Assembly (NCBI RefSeq): GCF_024385605.1 | Contig: NZ_JANFOJ010000012.1 | Coordinates: 1-64,000, forward strand | From: Sporolactobacillus sp. STSJ-5 | Lineage (GTDB): Bacteria > Bacillota > Bacilli > Bacillales > Sporolactobacillaceae | DNA length: 64,000 nucleotides | Direction of reading: 5' to 3' | Shown here: piece after piece, positions 50,201 through 59,575 of the stretch | How the letters are laid out: the number at the start of each line of letters is the position of its first letter | Position numbering within the stretch: the stretch's first letter is position 1 | Translations under genes and position numbers: made by a program | Notes under the pieces: model-generated | What the model was told of the DNA's origin: nothing | Seen by the model: the letters and a program-made list of their open reading frames with translations, nothing else | Database searches by the model: none

Positions 50201-50229
50201 TTGAATCGACGGGCGAACTATGCTATCAT
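50201..50229 (+). promoter_or_regulatory. Promoter for rpsF operon
   Basis: -35 TTGAAT (50201-50206), 17-base spacer, -10 TATCAT (50224-50229), 75 bases before rpsF. Confidence 0.6.
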
Positions 50230-50250
50230 ATTGATCTATGAGTGAGTAAA

Positions 50251-50289
50251 CTTGCTCTCTGCTCCTTTAATGGAGCCGCTTAGTCCAAG
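50251..50289 (+). promoter_or_regulatory. rpsF leader, possible S6:S18 binding element
   Basis: Helix GCTCC (50261-50265)/GGAGC (50272-50276), outer pair CTTG (50251-50254)/CAAG (50286-50289), with CCG just 3' of the inner helix. This resembles the known autoregulatory S6:S18 site that carries a conserved CCG bulge; not a confident match. Confidence 0.4.
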
Positions 50290-50304
50290 GGGAGGTGAAT
50301 GATT

Positions 50305-50610
50305 GTGCGCAAATACGAAATTATGTACATTCTCCGTCCGGATCTGGAAGAAGAACAGGAAAAAGCCGTTAAGGAAAAACTGGCTTCCATTCTGACGGAT
50401 AACGGCGCCGAAATCAACGAAGTTAAGGAAATGGGCAAACGACGTTTAGCCTATGAAATTAATGACGTGAATACCGGTGCCTATGTTGTTCTGTATGTAA
50501 CCGCCGGCAGCGAAGCCATCAATGAATTTGATCGTCTGGTCAAAATCAATGAAGATGTACTCCGCTTCATGACGATTAAAGACGAACGCAAACCTGAAGA
50601 AGCGAAATAA
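50305..50610 (+). CDS. rpsF: 30S ribosomal protein S6
   Basis: 101-aa S6, normal length. [16 protein letters not shown] and [17 protein letters not shown] are the family core. GTG at 50305 is nine bases after GGAGG; an ATG at 50299 is too close. First gene of rpsF-ssb-rpsR, a conserved operon coupling ribosome and SSB synthesis. Confidence 0.96.
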   Translation: MRKYEIMYILRPDLEEEQEKAVKEKLASILTDNGAEINEVKEMGKRRLAYEINDVNTGAYVVLYVTAGSEAINEFDRLVKINEDVLRFMTIKDERKPEEAK

Positions 50611-50641
50611 TTGATTTAAAAAAGAAAGGGGTTAGATCCTG

Positions 50642-51166
50642 ATGATCAATCGTGTTGTTCTGGTTGGCCGGCTGACGAAAAATCCGGAACTGCGGTATAC
50701 GCCGAATGGTGTTGCTGTGACTAGCTTCACGATCGCTGTGAATCGCCCGTTCTCGAATCAGCAAGGAGAACGAGAGGCTGATTTTATACCGGTCGTTGTC
50801 TGGAGAAGACAAGCTGAGAACGCAGCCAATTTCCTGCAAAAAGGAAGTTTGGCAGGCGTAGACGGTCGCATTCAGACACGCAGTTATGAGAATAACGAAG
50901 GTCGACGGGTTTATGTGACGGAAGTGGTAGCTGATAGTGTGCAGTTCCTTGAACCGAAAAGCACTAGACATGCAGACGGCGGCAATTATGCCCCGAGCGG
51001 TGCATCGGCAGCATCTTCAAGTCAGCAGCGAGGCGGCTATGCGCCTTCACCGTCCAGTAACCAAAATAACAGCTCAGGTCAGAACCAGGGCGCTCCTTCT
51101 TTTGAAGATCCTTTCGCAGGCGACAGTAAGCCGATTGATATATCGGATGACGATCTGCCGTTCTAA
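50642..51166 (+). CDS. ssb: Single-stranded DNA-binding protein SSB
   Basis: 174-aa SSB. OB-fold covers about residues 1-107 ([20 protein letters not shown]); the middle is Gly/Ser/Gln/Asn-rich and disordered; the acidic tip DISDDDLPF recruits replication and repair partners. GGGG-rich site upstream. Between rpsF and rpsR. Confidence 0.96.
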   Translation: MINRVVLVGRLTKNPELRYTPNGVAVTSFTIAVNRPFSNQQGEREADFIPVVVWRRQAENAANFLQKGSLAGVDGRIQTRSYENNEGRRVYVTEVVADSVQFLEPKSTRHADGGNYAPSGASAASSSQQRGGYAPSPSSNQNNSSGQNQGAPSFEDPFAGDSKPIDISDDDLPF

Positions 51167-51203
51167 TTGCTGAATTCAATTGAAAACTAAGGAGGTGCCG
51201 AAT

Positions 51204-51434
51204 ATGGCAGAACGCCGCTCACGTGGTAAGCGCCGTAAGGTATGTTTCTTTACCGTTAATCACATTACTTACATTGATTATAAGGATGTTGATTTGCTCA
51301 GACGATTCATTTCTGAACGAGGAAAAATTTTGCCTCGTCGTGTAACCGGAACAAGCGCGAAATACCAACGTCAACTGACAAGAGCGATCAAACGCGCACG
51401 TCAAATGGCTTTACTTCCGTACACTACGGAATGA
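51204..51434 (+). CDS. rpsR: 30S ribosomal protein S18
   Basis: 76-aa basic protein. [20 protein letters not shown] start; [20 protein letters not shown] core; LPYTTE end. ATG at 51204 follows AAGGAGGTG. Last of the rpsF operon. Confidence 0.96.
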   Translation: MAERRSRGKRRKVCFFTVNHITYIDYKDVDLLRRFISERGKILPRRVTGTSAKYQRQLTRAIKRARQMALLPYTTE

Positions 51435-51445
51435 TGATATAAACT

Positions 51446-51495
51446 AAAGAGGCTGTCTCAAGAGCTTGATGAAGTTCTGAGACGGCCTCTTTTTT
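51446..51495 (+). terminator. Terminator after rpsR
   Basis: AAAGAGGC-GTCTCA arm with TGAGAC-GCCTCTTT arm (one mismatch pair), then T6. Confidence 0.85.
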
Positions 51496-51562
51496 GCGTT
51501 CCGCAATTTGTACCTATGAATATGAAGAGGGAAAGCTGGAAAGTCGCCTATCTGTTCATTAT

Positions 51563-52252
51563 TTATAGGCATGTTTGTAGAAAATGAGTAATTAGTGGAT
51601 GCGGTTGCTCTTTGCTTGTATTCATTGCAGGTTGAAATAATGTTAAGAAATAAAAATCATGATCAGGCAGCTCAAGAATTCTGGCTTCTCCATCCTCATT
51701 GACACCCGCGACAATGAATCCACTATCGTTTAGAATTTTTTGATAGTTAAGGTTCAATCCATAATTACAATTGTAGGTCTCAGTAATTTTATTCTTTTGA
51801 AAGAGTTTATAAGCCTCGGTGCCTTCATTTATAAATACAGATTGTCTAATATTTCCATGGAGTGAACAGGATAATTGAGACACAACTTTATTTTCTGCGT
51901 GGGCATCAACTTCTTCAGTGTTTACATCGATTAATCCTATTACATTTTTCATGAATTCAATAATCCCATATTGAAAACCACTGCAATTTCCGAGGAAGGG
52001 CACGTTTTTTGATTCCCTAATCCATTTCAGAGCAGCTAACACATTTCCATCTGATTGATAAGGTCCGCCGGGTGCTAACCAAAGCCCATTATATAGACTT
52101 AGTTCACTGTTATGTAGATTTTTAGTGGATAACCATTCAAACTCCAAATTTGGATATAGTTCTTGTCTACTGGCCGTCAGAGCTTCATTAATTGCAGTGT
52201 GATTTTTTAAGTTTTCATTGAAATCTCCAATGATTCCAATTCTTTCAGACAT
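51563..52252 (-). CDS. CTP synthase-like amidotransferase-domain protein, catalytically doubtful
   Basis: 229-aa protein resembling the glutamine amidotransferase half of CTP synthase. LAPGGPY and GNCSGFQYGI (cysteine nucleophile region, equivalent to GICLGMQ) are present. In the C-terminal block, where CTP synthase has QFHPE, this protein reads TLFQPAMN, so the catalytic His and Glu are Gln and Ala; PHPL follows as in the family. A stand-alone domain with no synthetase half. ATG at 52252 follows GAGGGGGA. Confidence 0.7.
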   Translation of the reverse strand: MSERIGIIGDFNENLKNHTAINEALTASRQELYPNLEFEWLSTKNLHNSELSLYNGLWLAPGGPYQSDGNVLAALKWIRESKNVPFLGNCSGFQYGIIEFMKNVIGLIDVNTEEVDAHAENKVVSQLSCSLHGNIRQSVFINEGTEAYKLFQKNKITETYNCNYGLNLNYQKILNDSGFIVAGVNEDGEARILELPDHDFYFLTLFQPAMNTSKEQPHPLITHFLQTCL

Positions 52253-52379
52253 ATAAAATCCCCCCTCGTTAATATAAAAAGTTATTATAAACAAACGTAT
52301 CCCTGTTGTATAGCAATTTTTCACTACCTTATAGCTAAGATGCGTGATATTCGTTGACCTTTGCCCCCTTTTTTTAATA

Positions 52380-52427
52380 AAAAAAGAGGATGTCTCAAAA
52401 GTCCGGTTTTGACTTTGAGACATCCTC
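52380..52427 (-). terminator. Terminator after DUF420 gene
   Basis: Long stem GAGGATGTCTCAAA / TTTGAGACATCCTC-type arms (52386 to 52427) with GTC/GAC inner pairs; T7 on the minus strand. Confidence 0.88.
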
Positions 52428-52437
52428 ATCTTGATGA

Positions 52438-53007
52438 TTAATAGTATGGTGCCATCATCACATAGACAATGACTCCTGTTAAGCTTACATAAAGCCAGAT
52501 TGGCATCGTCCAACGGACAATTCGCTTATGCTTCCCGATCTGCATGGTCCAACCCCACACGAGTGAGAGCAAGGCGAGCGGTACAACAAATGCAGCCAGC
52601 GCGCTATGTGTAATCAGTATGAAAAAATAGATGGGACGAATGATACCCGAAGCGCCGTAGTGAGGAGGCGGCGCAAGATAGTGAAAAGATAAATAGGATA
52701 CTAAGAAGAGCAATGTTGAAGTAAAGGCCGCGAGAATGAACCCACGATGCACGTTGATCTTCTTATTCTTAATTGCTACAAGTGCAGCGATGAGAAAAAT
52801 AAAAGTAAAACTGTTAAAAATCGCGTTAAATCGTGGAAGCAGATAGACATCAAATCCGATGTGCCCCTTGTATCCGATAAACGGTGCAAAGAAAAGCAAG
52901 AGGATTAATACGTCAGCGACCACGGAAAAAGCAAGAATTGATACGACATAGCGTCTGTTGCTCTTCGCCTTGTCTTTGCTATTCTGCGATTCCATTGATT
53001 TCTGCAT
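52438..53007 (-). CDS. DUF420 family membrane protein (YozB type)
   Basis: 189-aa protein with five membrane segments. Histidines in SYLSFHYLAPPPHYG, LITHSALAAF and the INVHRGFILAAF segment are typical of DUF420 proteins, which lie with heme-copper oxidase genes in some genomes; no such genes are seen here. ATG at 53007 follows AAGGAG at long spacing. Function unknown. Confidence 0.8.
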   Translation of the reverse strand: MQKSMESQNSKDKAKSNRRYVVSILAFSVVADVLILLLFFAPFIGYKGHIGFDVYLLPRFNAIFNSFTFIFLIAALVAIKNKKINVHRGFILAAFTSTLLFLVSYLSFHYLAPPPHYGASGIIRPIYFFILITHSALAAFVVPLALLSLVWGWTMQIGKHKRIVRWTMPIWLYVSLTGVIVYVMMAPYY

Positions 53008-53105
53008 AGCTAGGCAACTCCTTTTGTCATAAAACAGACACATTTACTTAATCATAGGAGAGAAGCAAAGAGGAATCAAGGAAAAAGTTCAGATGAAGCA
53101 AAACC

Positions 53106-53765
53106 TTAATCTTCCGATGGTGATGCATTTTTGTCAGCACGTAGCAAATGTTCTGTGATTGATTTAATTCGCGTGTGCGAGGTGATTTCTTCTTCAATCA
53201 TTTCTTTAAGAATTACATGGATGAAATAACGAACCGATGCCATATCGCTGAACTGAATGATTGAAGTGAGTGCTTCTTTGTAAATTTGGAAAAATAAGGG
53301 CTCAGGATTTCCTTTTTGAATTTCTCCATAAGCTTCATACAGCAAATCTATTTTATCTGCTACTGCAAGGATTCGTCCTTCCAAAGACCGGTCCTTGCCT
53401 TCCTTAAATCGTGCCTCGTAAACTTGGCGGAATTGCTTGGGAAATTCTTTATCCAGATATTCCTGTGTCATGGACCCTTCAACTTGAGAGAAGAGCTCTC
53501 GAAGTTTGGGCAATGCATACTTTACCGGTGTTTTAATATCGCCAGTAAACAATTCAGAATAATCATGGTTGATTGCCTTTTCATAGACCGTTTTCCAATC
53601 CACATCTTGTCCGTCCTCGGCTTCAACTGTTGCTAGGAACTGCACAATGGTGGCTACTTTAAATGAGTGACTGGCAACGGAGTGTTCTTGGTATTTAAAA
53701 ACGCCTGGACAGCGGTAAATGCCTTCCAGGTCAGATAAGCTTTGAAAGTATTTATGAATGCCCAT
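53106..53765 (-). CDS. HD-domain hydrolase, YfbR-like
   Basis: 219-aa HD-superfamily phosphohydrolase. Motifs: SVASHSFKVA (first His), NHDYSELFTGD (HD pair at about 67-68), ADKIDLLYEAYGE (later Asp). These fit YfbR-like 5'-deoxynucleotidases. ATG at 53765 follows GAGGAGACA. May remove phosphate from dNMPs, but the substrate is inferred. Confidence 0.8.
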   Translation of the reverse strand: MGIHKYFQSLSDLEGIYRCPGVFKYQEHSVASHSFKVATIVQFLATVEAEDGQDVDWKTVYEKAINHDYSELFTGDIKTPVKYALPKLRELFSQVEGSMTQEYLDKEFPKQFRQVYEARFKEGKDRSLEGRILAVADKIDLLYEAYGEIQKGNPEPLFFQIYKEALTSIIQFSDMASVRYFIHVILKEMIEEEITSHTRIKSITEHLLRADKNASPSED

Positions 53766-53818
53766 AAATGTCTCCTCCCGCTTAGTAACTATTTGATTTG
53801 TAAGCTCTGGTTAACTGC

Positions 53819-54295
53819 TTAGTATCCGACAACTTCCCGTTCTTTTGCATTCAAACCGGTGGTAAACCGTATCAATTCCTTGATGCTGAGCAGCGGCATT
53901 TCTTTATCCTGAAATGCAACAGTCTTCGTGATCAGACCGTAGGGATTTGTCGCATCTTTTGTCGCATCGGCCAATTGTCCGGGTTCGAAAGTAAACGTAT
54001 CGCCGACCGCATCGATGCTCAGCGCTGCGGTCTCCGATCCTGAAACGCAGACAACGTATTTTTTATCTTTATTCGAGAACGGATTCTCTGATGCATGAAA
54101 AGCGAGGTTTAATGAAAGAACGGGAATAATTGATCCTCGCACGGAAATGAGTCCTGCAAAAAAAGAATGGGTAACCGGGACGGGCAGGATCTGGACTGGC
54201 TCAAGGATTTCCTGAATGTCTTTAATTAAAACACCAATTTCTTGAGCGCCAACAAATAATGAAATACCTATACAGTCTTCTGAACTCATCACCAT
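53819..54295 (-). CDS. CheW-like chemotaxis coupling protein
   Basis: 158-aa CheW domain. FVGAQEIGVLIKDIQEIL, the GLISVRGSIIPVLSL block and DKEMPLLSIKELI match. CheW bridges receptors and CheA kinase; no cheA, receptor or other che gene is in the window, so it is an orphan. ATG at 54295 follows GAGGTG; an upstream GTG three codons earlier would contain that site. Confidence 0.88.
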   Translation of the reverse strand: MVMSSEDCIGISLFVGAQEIGVLIKDIQEILEPVQILPVPVTHSFFAGLISVRGSIIPVLSLNLAFHASENPFSNKDKKYVVCVSGSETAALSIDAVGDTFTFEPGQLADATKDATNPYGLITKTVAFQDKEMPLLSIKELIRFTTGLNAKEREVVGY

Positions 54296-54412
54296 ATTGA
54301 TCACCTCACTAAATTATTCTGTCTAGGCAAGGTCAATGATTATAACCTTCTAGTATCTATTTCGAACAGGATCAGAAATTACTTAATACTATAAACGAAA
54401 AGTTCGTGCGCG

Positions 54413-55348
54413 TCATTTTTTTCCTAAATGAGGCACGGAATCCGGTTCGACTAATATTTGATCCTTATACCAGGGATTGATGTGGATCAGGACTTCTTCC
54501 ACATCGGGATAAGTACGAATCATTTTTGAACGAATAGCTTCGGTAAGGTCGTCGCCTTCTTGAATGGTATAAGAACCTGGGATTCGAATTTGTGCATCAA
54601 TGAGCACTGCATTTCCATGTTCGCGTGCGCGTAAAATATCAATGACTTTGACCTCTGGAAATGAAAGGAAAACTTGACGATATTTCTCCTGTGCTTTTTC
54701 ATCAACACTGCTTTCCATAAGCACATTGGTGGCTTGAATAATCATCACAATAGCAATTCTTAAAATCAGAATAGATACAACGATACCTGCTACCGGATCG
54801 CCGTAATGTGTGTAGGGAAGATCAAAAACAGTCCCGATCCAGCCGATCCCGAGCCCAAGTGCTGCAGCAATTGATGCATAGATATCGGCCAAGTGATCGG
54901 CAGCGGTTGCATGCAGACTCTTGCTGTGATAGCGATCAGCTCCCTTTTTTGTGTAAATATACAGCATCCACTTTGCCAAAGCAGAGAAAAGCGCAGCAGC
55001 AAATGCCCAGATGCTTACGGATGATATCGGTCCGAACAACGCTTTGACGGCCTCATACGTTAGAAATAATGCGGCAACGATCAGGACAATAGAAATGAAT
55101 GCGGTTGAAATGTCTTCTGCTTTTCCGTGTCCGTAAGGATGCTCCCGGTCGGCCGGGTGATTAGACAACTTCATAGAACCGATGGTGGCAATGGATGCAA
55201 TAACGTCGCCTCCATTGTGCACGCCGTCAGCCACAAGAGCTGTACTATGGAAGATCAATCCGAAGATGATTTTTATTAGCGTTAGAAGCAGGTTGCTTAC
55301 GAGACTGACCCATGCGGTTAGCAGGGCTTTTGGTCCTTCATAGGTCAT
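54413..55348 (-). CDS. Cation diffusion facilitator (CDF) metal exporter
   Basis: 311-aa transporter, about six membrane segments plus a C-terminal cytosolic ferredoxin-like domain. TM2 carries ADGVHNGGD (H44, D48); TM5 carries ADHLADIYAS (D151, D155). Such H/D sets differ among Zn, Mn and Fe-type members, so the metal is not assigned. HPYGHGKAED is the loop typical of the family. ATG at 55348 follows AAGGAGTG. A leader hairpin lies upstream. Confidence 0.9.
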   Translation of the reverse strand: MTYEGPKALLTAWVSLVSNLLLTLIKIIFGLIFHSTALVADGVHNGGDVIASIATIGSMKLSNHPADREHPYGHGKAEDISTAFISIVLIVAALFLTYEAVKALFGPISSVSIWAFAAALFSALAKWMLYIYTKKGADRYHSKSLHATAADHLADIYASIAAALGLGIGWIGTVFDLPYTHYGDPVAGIVVSILILRIAIVMIIQATNVLMESSVDEKAQEKYRQVFLSFPEVKVIDILRAREHGNAVLIDAQIRIPGSYTIQEGDDLTEAIRSKMIRTYPDVEEVLIHINPWYKDQILVEPDSVPHLGKK

Positions 55349-55397
55349 AATGATTCACACTCCTTAAATTGTTTGCCCGAGGCAAGTCGGGAAACAG

Positions 55398-55428
55398 AAA
55401 AGGCAATCCGCAAGCGGACCGCCTTTTT
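55398..55428 (-). promoter_or_regulatory. Terminator-like hairpin in CDF leader
   Basis: Minus-strand AAAAGGC (bases 55422-55428) / GCCTTTT (55398-55404) with inner CCGC/GCGG. A second stem CCCGAcTTGCCTCGGG follows. May be an attenuator or a stray terminator. Confidence 0.4.
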
Positions 55429-55822
55429 AAAAAAATTTATGTTCACTGTTAATGTATTCATGATGGTACCAACTCTCGTTGATAAAATTGGTCACTAATT
55501 ATAGCAAGGAAAGCGAGGTTGAGCTTTTAAATAAAACGCTTTCTTTTTGTTTTAAGATAACATTATCAATTATAGAAGGTCTAATGTAAATTGCAAGGAA
55601 AAGATCGCTCTTTCATTAAAAAGTGCTTTTGTATTATAATAAAAATTATGGTGTTGCCAAGTTGTGTTGGTGATAAAGAGGCAAATTAACGCCTCCTTAA
55701 GCGGACTAGTAAAATCTTGATTAGCGAAAATTCCACTTAATCTTAGGCAAATGGCTCATCATGTTTGTAATACGGAATGCAGGTTAGATAATTCTGCACA
55801 GCCCAAGCTGAGAGGTGTCACT
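55429..55822. other. Intergenic region between CDF gene and yybS
   Basis: About 390 AT-rich bases with no gene I support. A TTATAAT near 55634 and a GAGGC/GCCTC hairpin near 55678-55696 may serve yybS expression. Confidence 0.45.
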
Positions 55823-56770
55823 ATGAGTGATCGGAACGCTTTGCTTCGCGGAGCGCTTGCAACGATTTCATTATATTTGTTAATTGTTTTAACTTTTTTC
55901 TTGCCCTATGTGTCATTACTGACCATATGGCTTATTCCTCTGCCGCTCATGTTTCTAGCGGCTAAGGACGGCTGGAAACCTGCCTTGGGTGTTTTTGGGC
56001 TTGGACTTTTGTTTCTGGTCATCTTGGATCACTCGTTTTATTTGTTACTCCCACTCTTTTTCATGGTACTCGGAGTTGTAATTGGTTATATGGTTTATTT
56101 GAAAAAATCCGCTTTCGCACTTCTGTTGGCTGGAAGTTTGACCAACATTGCGGTATTAATTATCTGTCTGGCAGTGTCCGTGCTGGCTTTTCGCTTTAAT
56201 CCGGCAACAGCGGTACAATCCGCTCTTAATGATTCATTTCAGCAAACCGTAACGCAAATGAAGCCGATGCTGAATCAGAGTACAGATGAATTGATGACAC
56301 AATACAAGCTGCTGAGCGGTACGCTTGTACATCTTACACCACTGGTCATTATCATTGCAGGAGTTTTTTACGCCTTGGTTGTTGAATTAATCAGTCTGCC
56401 GATTTTGCGCAAACTGAAGGTTGAGGCGCCGCATTGGGTGCCGTTCCGCATGTGGCAGGTGCCGAGAAGCATTATCTGGCTCTATTTAGCCGTATTGTTT
56501 ATCGGATGGTTCGGAGGTGCAGATCAGACGGCACCGATTTATACAGCTGTACTTAATGTCGACTTTATCCTGCGTATTTTGCTTGCTGTTCAGGGATTCA
56601 GTCTTATTTTTTACTACACATATATGCGGAAATTCCCGCTGATAATTCCAATTACAGTGACTTTGTTGACGCTTATTTTTGGATTCTTGTTACTGCAATT
56701 GGTATGTATATTGGGTATAATTGATCTAGGTTTCAATCTTCGGAAAAGAATTGGCCAGAAGAAGCTGTAA
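55823..56770 (+). CDS. yybS: YybS family membrane protein (DUF2232)
   Basis: 315-aa polytopic protein with about eight membrane segments; ISLYLLIVLTFFLPYVSLL at the start and a KFPLIIPITVTLLTLIFGF segment near the end fit DUF2232. ATG at 55823 follows GAGAGGTG. Always next to gdpP in Bacillales; role unknown. No soluble catalytic domain is seen. Confidence 0.85.
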   Translation: MSDRNALLRGALATISLYLLIVLTFFLPYVSLLTIWLIPLPLMFLAAKDGWKPALGVFGLGLLFLVILDHSFYLLLPLFFMVLGVVIGYMVYLKKSAFALLLAGSLTNIAVLIICLAVSVLAFRFNPATAVQSALNDSFQQTVTQMKPMLNQSTDELMTQYKLLSGTLVHLTPLVIIIAGVFYALVVELISLPILRKLKVEAPHWVPFRMWQVPRSIIWLYLAVLFIGWFGGADQTAPIYTAVLNVDFILRILLAVQGFSLIFYYTYMRKFPLIIPITVTLLTLIFGFLLLQLVCILGIIDLGFNLRKRIGQKKL

Positions 56771-56916
56771 GTAGTTTAATCACGAACAGATACAGCCTTT
56801 TTTCTCAATAATAAAATGGTCAGGCTTATCTTTCAAAGCTGATTGATTCGTGTTGGGAATTGAAGTTACTCGCACGATGAGTACGGAAAATGCGGCCTGT
56901 GGGAGCTGGAATAATC

Positions 56917-58896
56917 TTGGCAAACCAATTTAAACATCGTTGGCGCAGCGATTTGCTAATCGTAATCGGTCTGCTGTTTCTTCTGTTCCTCGTATTCATT
57001 GCCTTTTTAAATTGGCTGTTGGCTATTGCCGGACTTGTGCTTCTTGCCTTGTCCGTTTTGTGGTTTTTAATTAATGAGCGTCAATTTGACAAGGAATTGA
57101 TTCAGTATGCAGCGGGTTTGTCATACCGGTTGAAGAAGGTAGGCAATGAAGCTTTGCTTCATATGCCGATTGGTATTCTGCTGTATGATGGGGGAGAACG
57201 TGTGCAGTGGTGCAACCCGTACTTGAATCAAATTACTGAAGAGGATGGAAATACGGCCATTGGTCGGCCATTAAATGAAATTGCCGAACCGCTAAGCAAA
57301 TTAATCGCGTCTGATAAGGAATCAATGATCATTGCGTTAAATGAACGGCAATACCGCGTGCGTTTAAAACGGCAGGAGAAACTGCTTTACTTTACCGATA
57401 TTACGGACATTCTGGAAATTAAGAAACACTATTACAATGAAAAAACGGTTCTCGCACTCATCTTCCTGGATAACTATGATGAAGTAACACAGGGCCTTGA
57501 AGATCAGGTGCGCAGCACGATTAATAATGAAACAACGACGATCATTAAGAACTGGGCATCAGAACATGGTATCTATCTCCGCCGTACGGCTTCAGATCGA
57601 TTTCTCGCGGTCATGAATGAACGATTGCTTCACTCTATAGAGGAACAGCATTTTTTAATTTTGGATAAAGTGCGAGAGATTACGGTTCCGCTCAGCCACA
57701 TTCCTTTGACGTTGAGTATTGGTGTCGGAGCAGGCACGGTGTCGCTTGAGGATTTGGGAAGTTATGCTCAGTCAGCCTTGGACCTGGGGCTTGGACGCGG
57801 TGGTGATCAAGCAGTCATTAAACGTCCGGACGGTGATGTACGTTTCTACGGCGGTAAATCGAATCCGGTGGAAAAACGTACAAGAGTGCGCGCGCGTGTG
57901 ATTTCACATGCATTGTCTGAGCTCATGCTGGAAAGCGATCAAGTCATGATTATGGGTCACCGTGCTCCGGATCTGGATTCAATCGGTTCGTGTATCGGCA
58001 TCTTAAAGATCGCTCATGCGAATGGGCGGAGTGCCAAAATTATTATGGATCAAGCAAATAATGTTTCCGGTGTTTCGAAACTGCTTGAGGAATTGAAAAA
58101 ACAAAAGAATCTATGGTCGAATCTCATCAGTGCTGATCAGGCAGCTGACCAAATAACGAAACGAACGCTTATGGTCATTGTTGATACGCATCGTCCGTCG
58201 ATGGTCGTTAACTCACAGCTGCTCAGCAGCGTTCATCGTGTAGTGGTTATCGACCATCACCGCAGAGCTGAGGAGTTTATCAAGGATCCAGTACTTGTCT
58301 ACATGGAGCCGTATGCTTCGTCAACATCCGAACTGGTTACTGAGCTTCTTGAATATCAGCCCAATGAGCGTCCTTTGGATCTGATTGAAGCGACAGCCAT
58401 GCTCGGCGGCATTGCTGTTGATACGAAAAATTTTACACTTCGAACAGGTTTTCGAACATTCGATGCCGCTTCGTATTTGCGTGCGCATGGTGCGGACACA
58501 ATCTTAGTGCAGAAGTTTCTTTGCGATGATTTGGACCAGTTCAATCAGCGTGCGGAATTAATTCGCAGAACACAGCTCTATAAAACGAATATTGCAATTG
58601 CCGTGGGTAAAGATGATCAAGTCTATGATCAGGTACTTCTTGCACAAACGGCCGATACAATGTTGATGCTCGAAGGAATCCGTACCTCGTTTGTCATTGG
58701 CAAACGAACCGATGGACAAATCGGCGTCAGTGCACGCTCACTTGGTGATTTGAATGTCCAGGTAATCATGGAGAGTATCGGCGGAGGCGGCCATTTGAAC
58801 AATGCTGCGACACAGATGGCAGACACAACGATTGAAGAGGCGACCACTCGTGTCACTCACGCAATTGATCTGTATCTTGAAGGAGGTCTATCCTAA
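56917..58896 (+). CDS. gdpP: Cyclic-di-AMP phosphodiesterase GdpP
   Basis: 659-aa membrane enzyme that degrades c-di-AMP to pApA. Two N-terminal membrane segments; heme-binding PAS (about 80-165); degenerate GGDEF with GLGRGGDQAVIK (about 290-301); DHH domain with GHRAPDLDSIGS, DTHRPSM and IDHHRR; DHHA1 GGGGHLNNAATQ. TTG at 56917 gives the same length as the B. subtilis enzyme. Coupled to rplI. Confidence 0.93.
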   Translation: MANQFKHRWRSDLLIVIGLLFLLFLVFIAFLNWLLAIAGLVLLALSVLWFLINERQFDKELIQYAAGLSYRLKKVGNEALLHMPIGILLYDGGERVQWCNPYLNQITEEDGNTAIGRPLNEIAEPLSKLIASDKESMIIALNERQYRVRLKRQEKLLYFTDITDILEIKKHYYNEKTVLALIFLDNYDEVTQGLEDQVRSTINNETTTIIKNWASEHGIYLRRTASDRFLAVMNERLLHSIEEQHFLILDKVREITVPLSHIPLTLSIGVGAGTVSLEDLGSYAQSALDLGLGRGGDQAVIKRPDGDVRFYGGKSNPVEKRTRVRARVISHALSELMLESDQVMIMGHRAPDLDSIGSCIGILKIAHANGRSAKIIMDQANNVSGVSKLLEELKKQKNLWSNLISADQAADQITKRTLMVIVDTHRPSMVVNSQLLSSVHRVVVIDHHRRAEEFIKDPVLVYMEPYASSTSELVTELLEYQPNERPLDLIEATAMLGGIAVDTKNFTLRTGFRTFDAASYLRAHGADTILVQKFLCDDLDQFNQRAELIRRTQLYKTNIAIAVGKDDQVYDQVLLAQTADTMLMLEGIRTSFVIGKRTDGQIGVSARSLGDLNVQVIMESIGGGGHLNNAATQMADTTIEEATTRVTHAIDLYLEGGLS

Positions 58897-59340
58897 ATGA
58901 AAGTTATTTTTCTGAAAGATGTAAAGGGAAAAGGAAAAGCAGGGGAAATCAAGGATGTATCAGAAGGTTATGCCCGTAACTATCTGTTGCCAAAGAAAGT
59001 GGCAGTAGAAGCAAATAAGGGCAGCATGAGTCAATTGGAAGCGCAAAAGAAGAAGCGCCAAGAAGTTGAGGAAAATGAGCGCCTTGAAGCGATCGCGCTG
59101 AAAGAAAAAATTGAAAACATGACGATCGAGATGAAAGCAAAATCCGGAGAAGGCGGCCGACTGTTTGGCTCAATTACCAGTAAACAAATCGCGCAATCTC
59201 TTAAAAAAGCGAAGATTTCTATTGATAAACGGAAAATTGATTTACCGGAACCGATTCGCAGCTTAGGTTATACAGATGTTCCATTGAAGCTGCATCCGCA
59301 GGTTTCAGCAAAGGTTAAAGTACATGTAACAGAAGAATGA
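58897..59340 (+). CDS. rplI: 50S ribosomal protein L9
   Basis: 147-aa L9, two domains linked by a long helix. [20 protein letters not shown] start and GLYGSVT-like [14 protein letters not shown] follows the gdpP stop directly (TAAATG) with AAGGAGG upstream in gdpP's last codons. Terminator-like palindrome follows. Confidence 0.96.
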   Translation: MKVIFLKDVKGKGKAGEIKDVSEGYARNYLLPKKVAVEANKGSMSQLEAQKKKRQEVEENERLEAIALKEKIENMTIEMKAKSGEGGRLFGSITSKQIAQSLKKAKISIDKRKIDLPEPIRSLGYTDVPLKLHPQVSAKVKVHVTEE

Positions 59341-59346
59341 AAAATT

Positions 59347-59382
59347 CTATCCGCCCGGTGCCGGCGCACCTCGGCGGATTTT
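59347..59382 (+). terminator. Palindrome after rplI, probable terminator
   Basis: Stem ATCCGCC (59349-59355)/GGCGGAT (59373-59379) with inner GGTGC/GCACC and then TTTTAAC; the T tract is short. Confidence 0.55.
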
Positions 59383-59575
59383 AACGGTTTGGTCTTATTA
59401 AAGGATTATGCAGCTTGTCATTATTTATTGGCTTATCCGTGAAAAGGGATTTTCGCGCCTTTCAAACTGTTGAAAAGTTTGTCGATTTGATGCAGCAAGT
59501 TCTTAACCGTTGTTATCAAAAAAGCGGTAAGCGGAGCGGCCAATAAAATATCAATGTTTTAGAAGGAGGGGCGAT

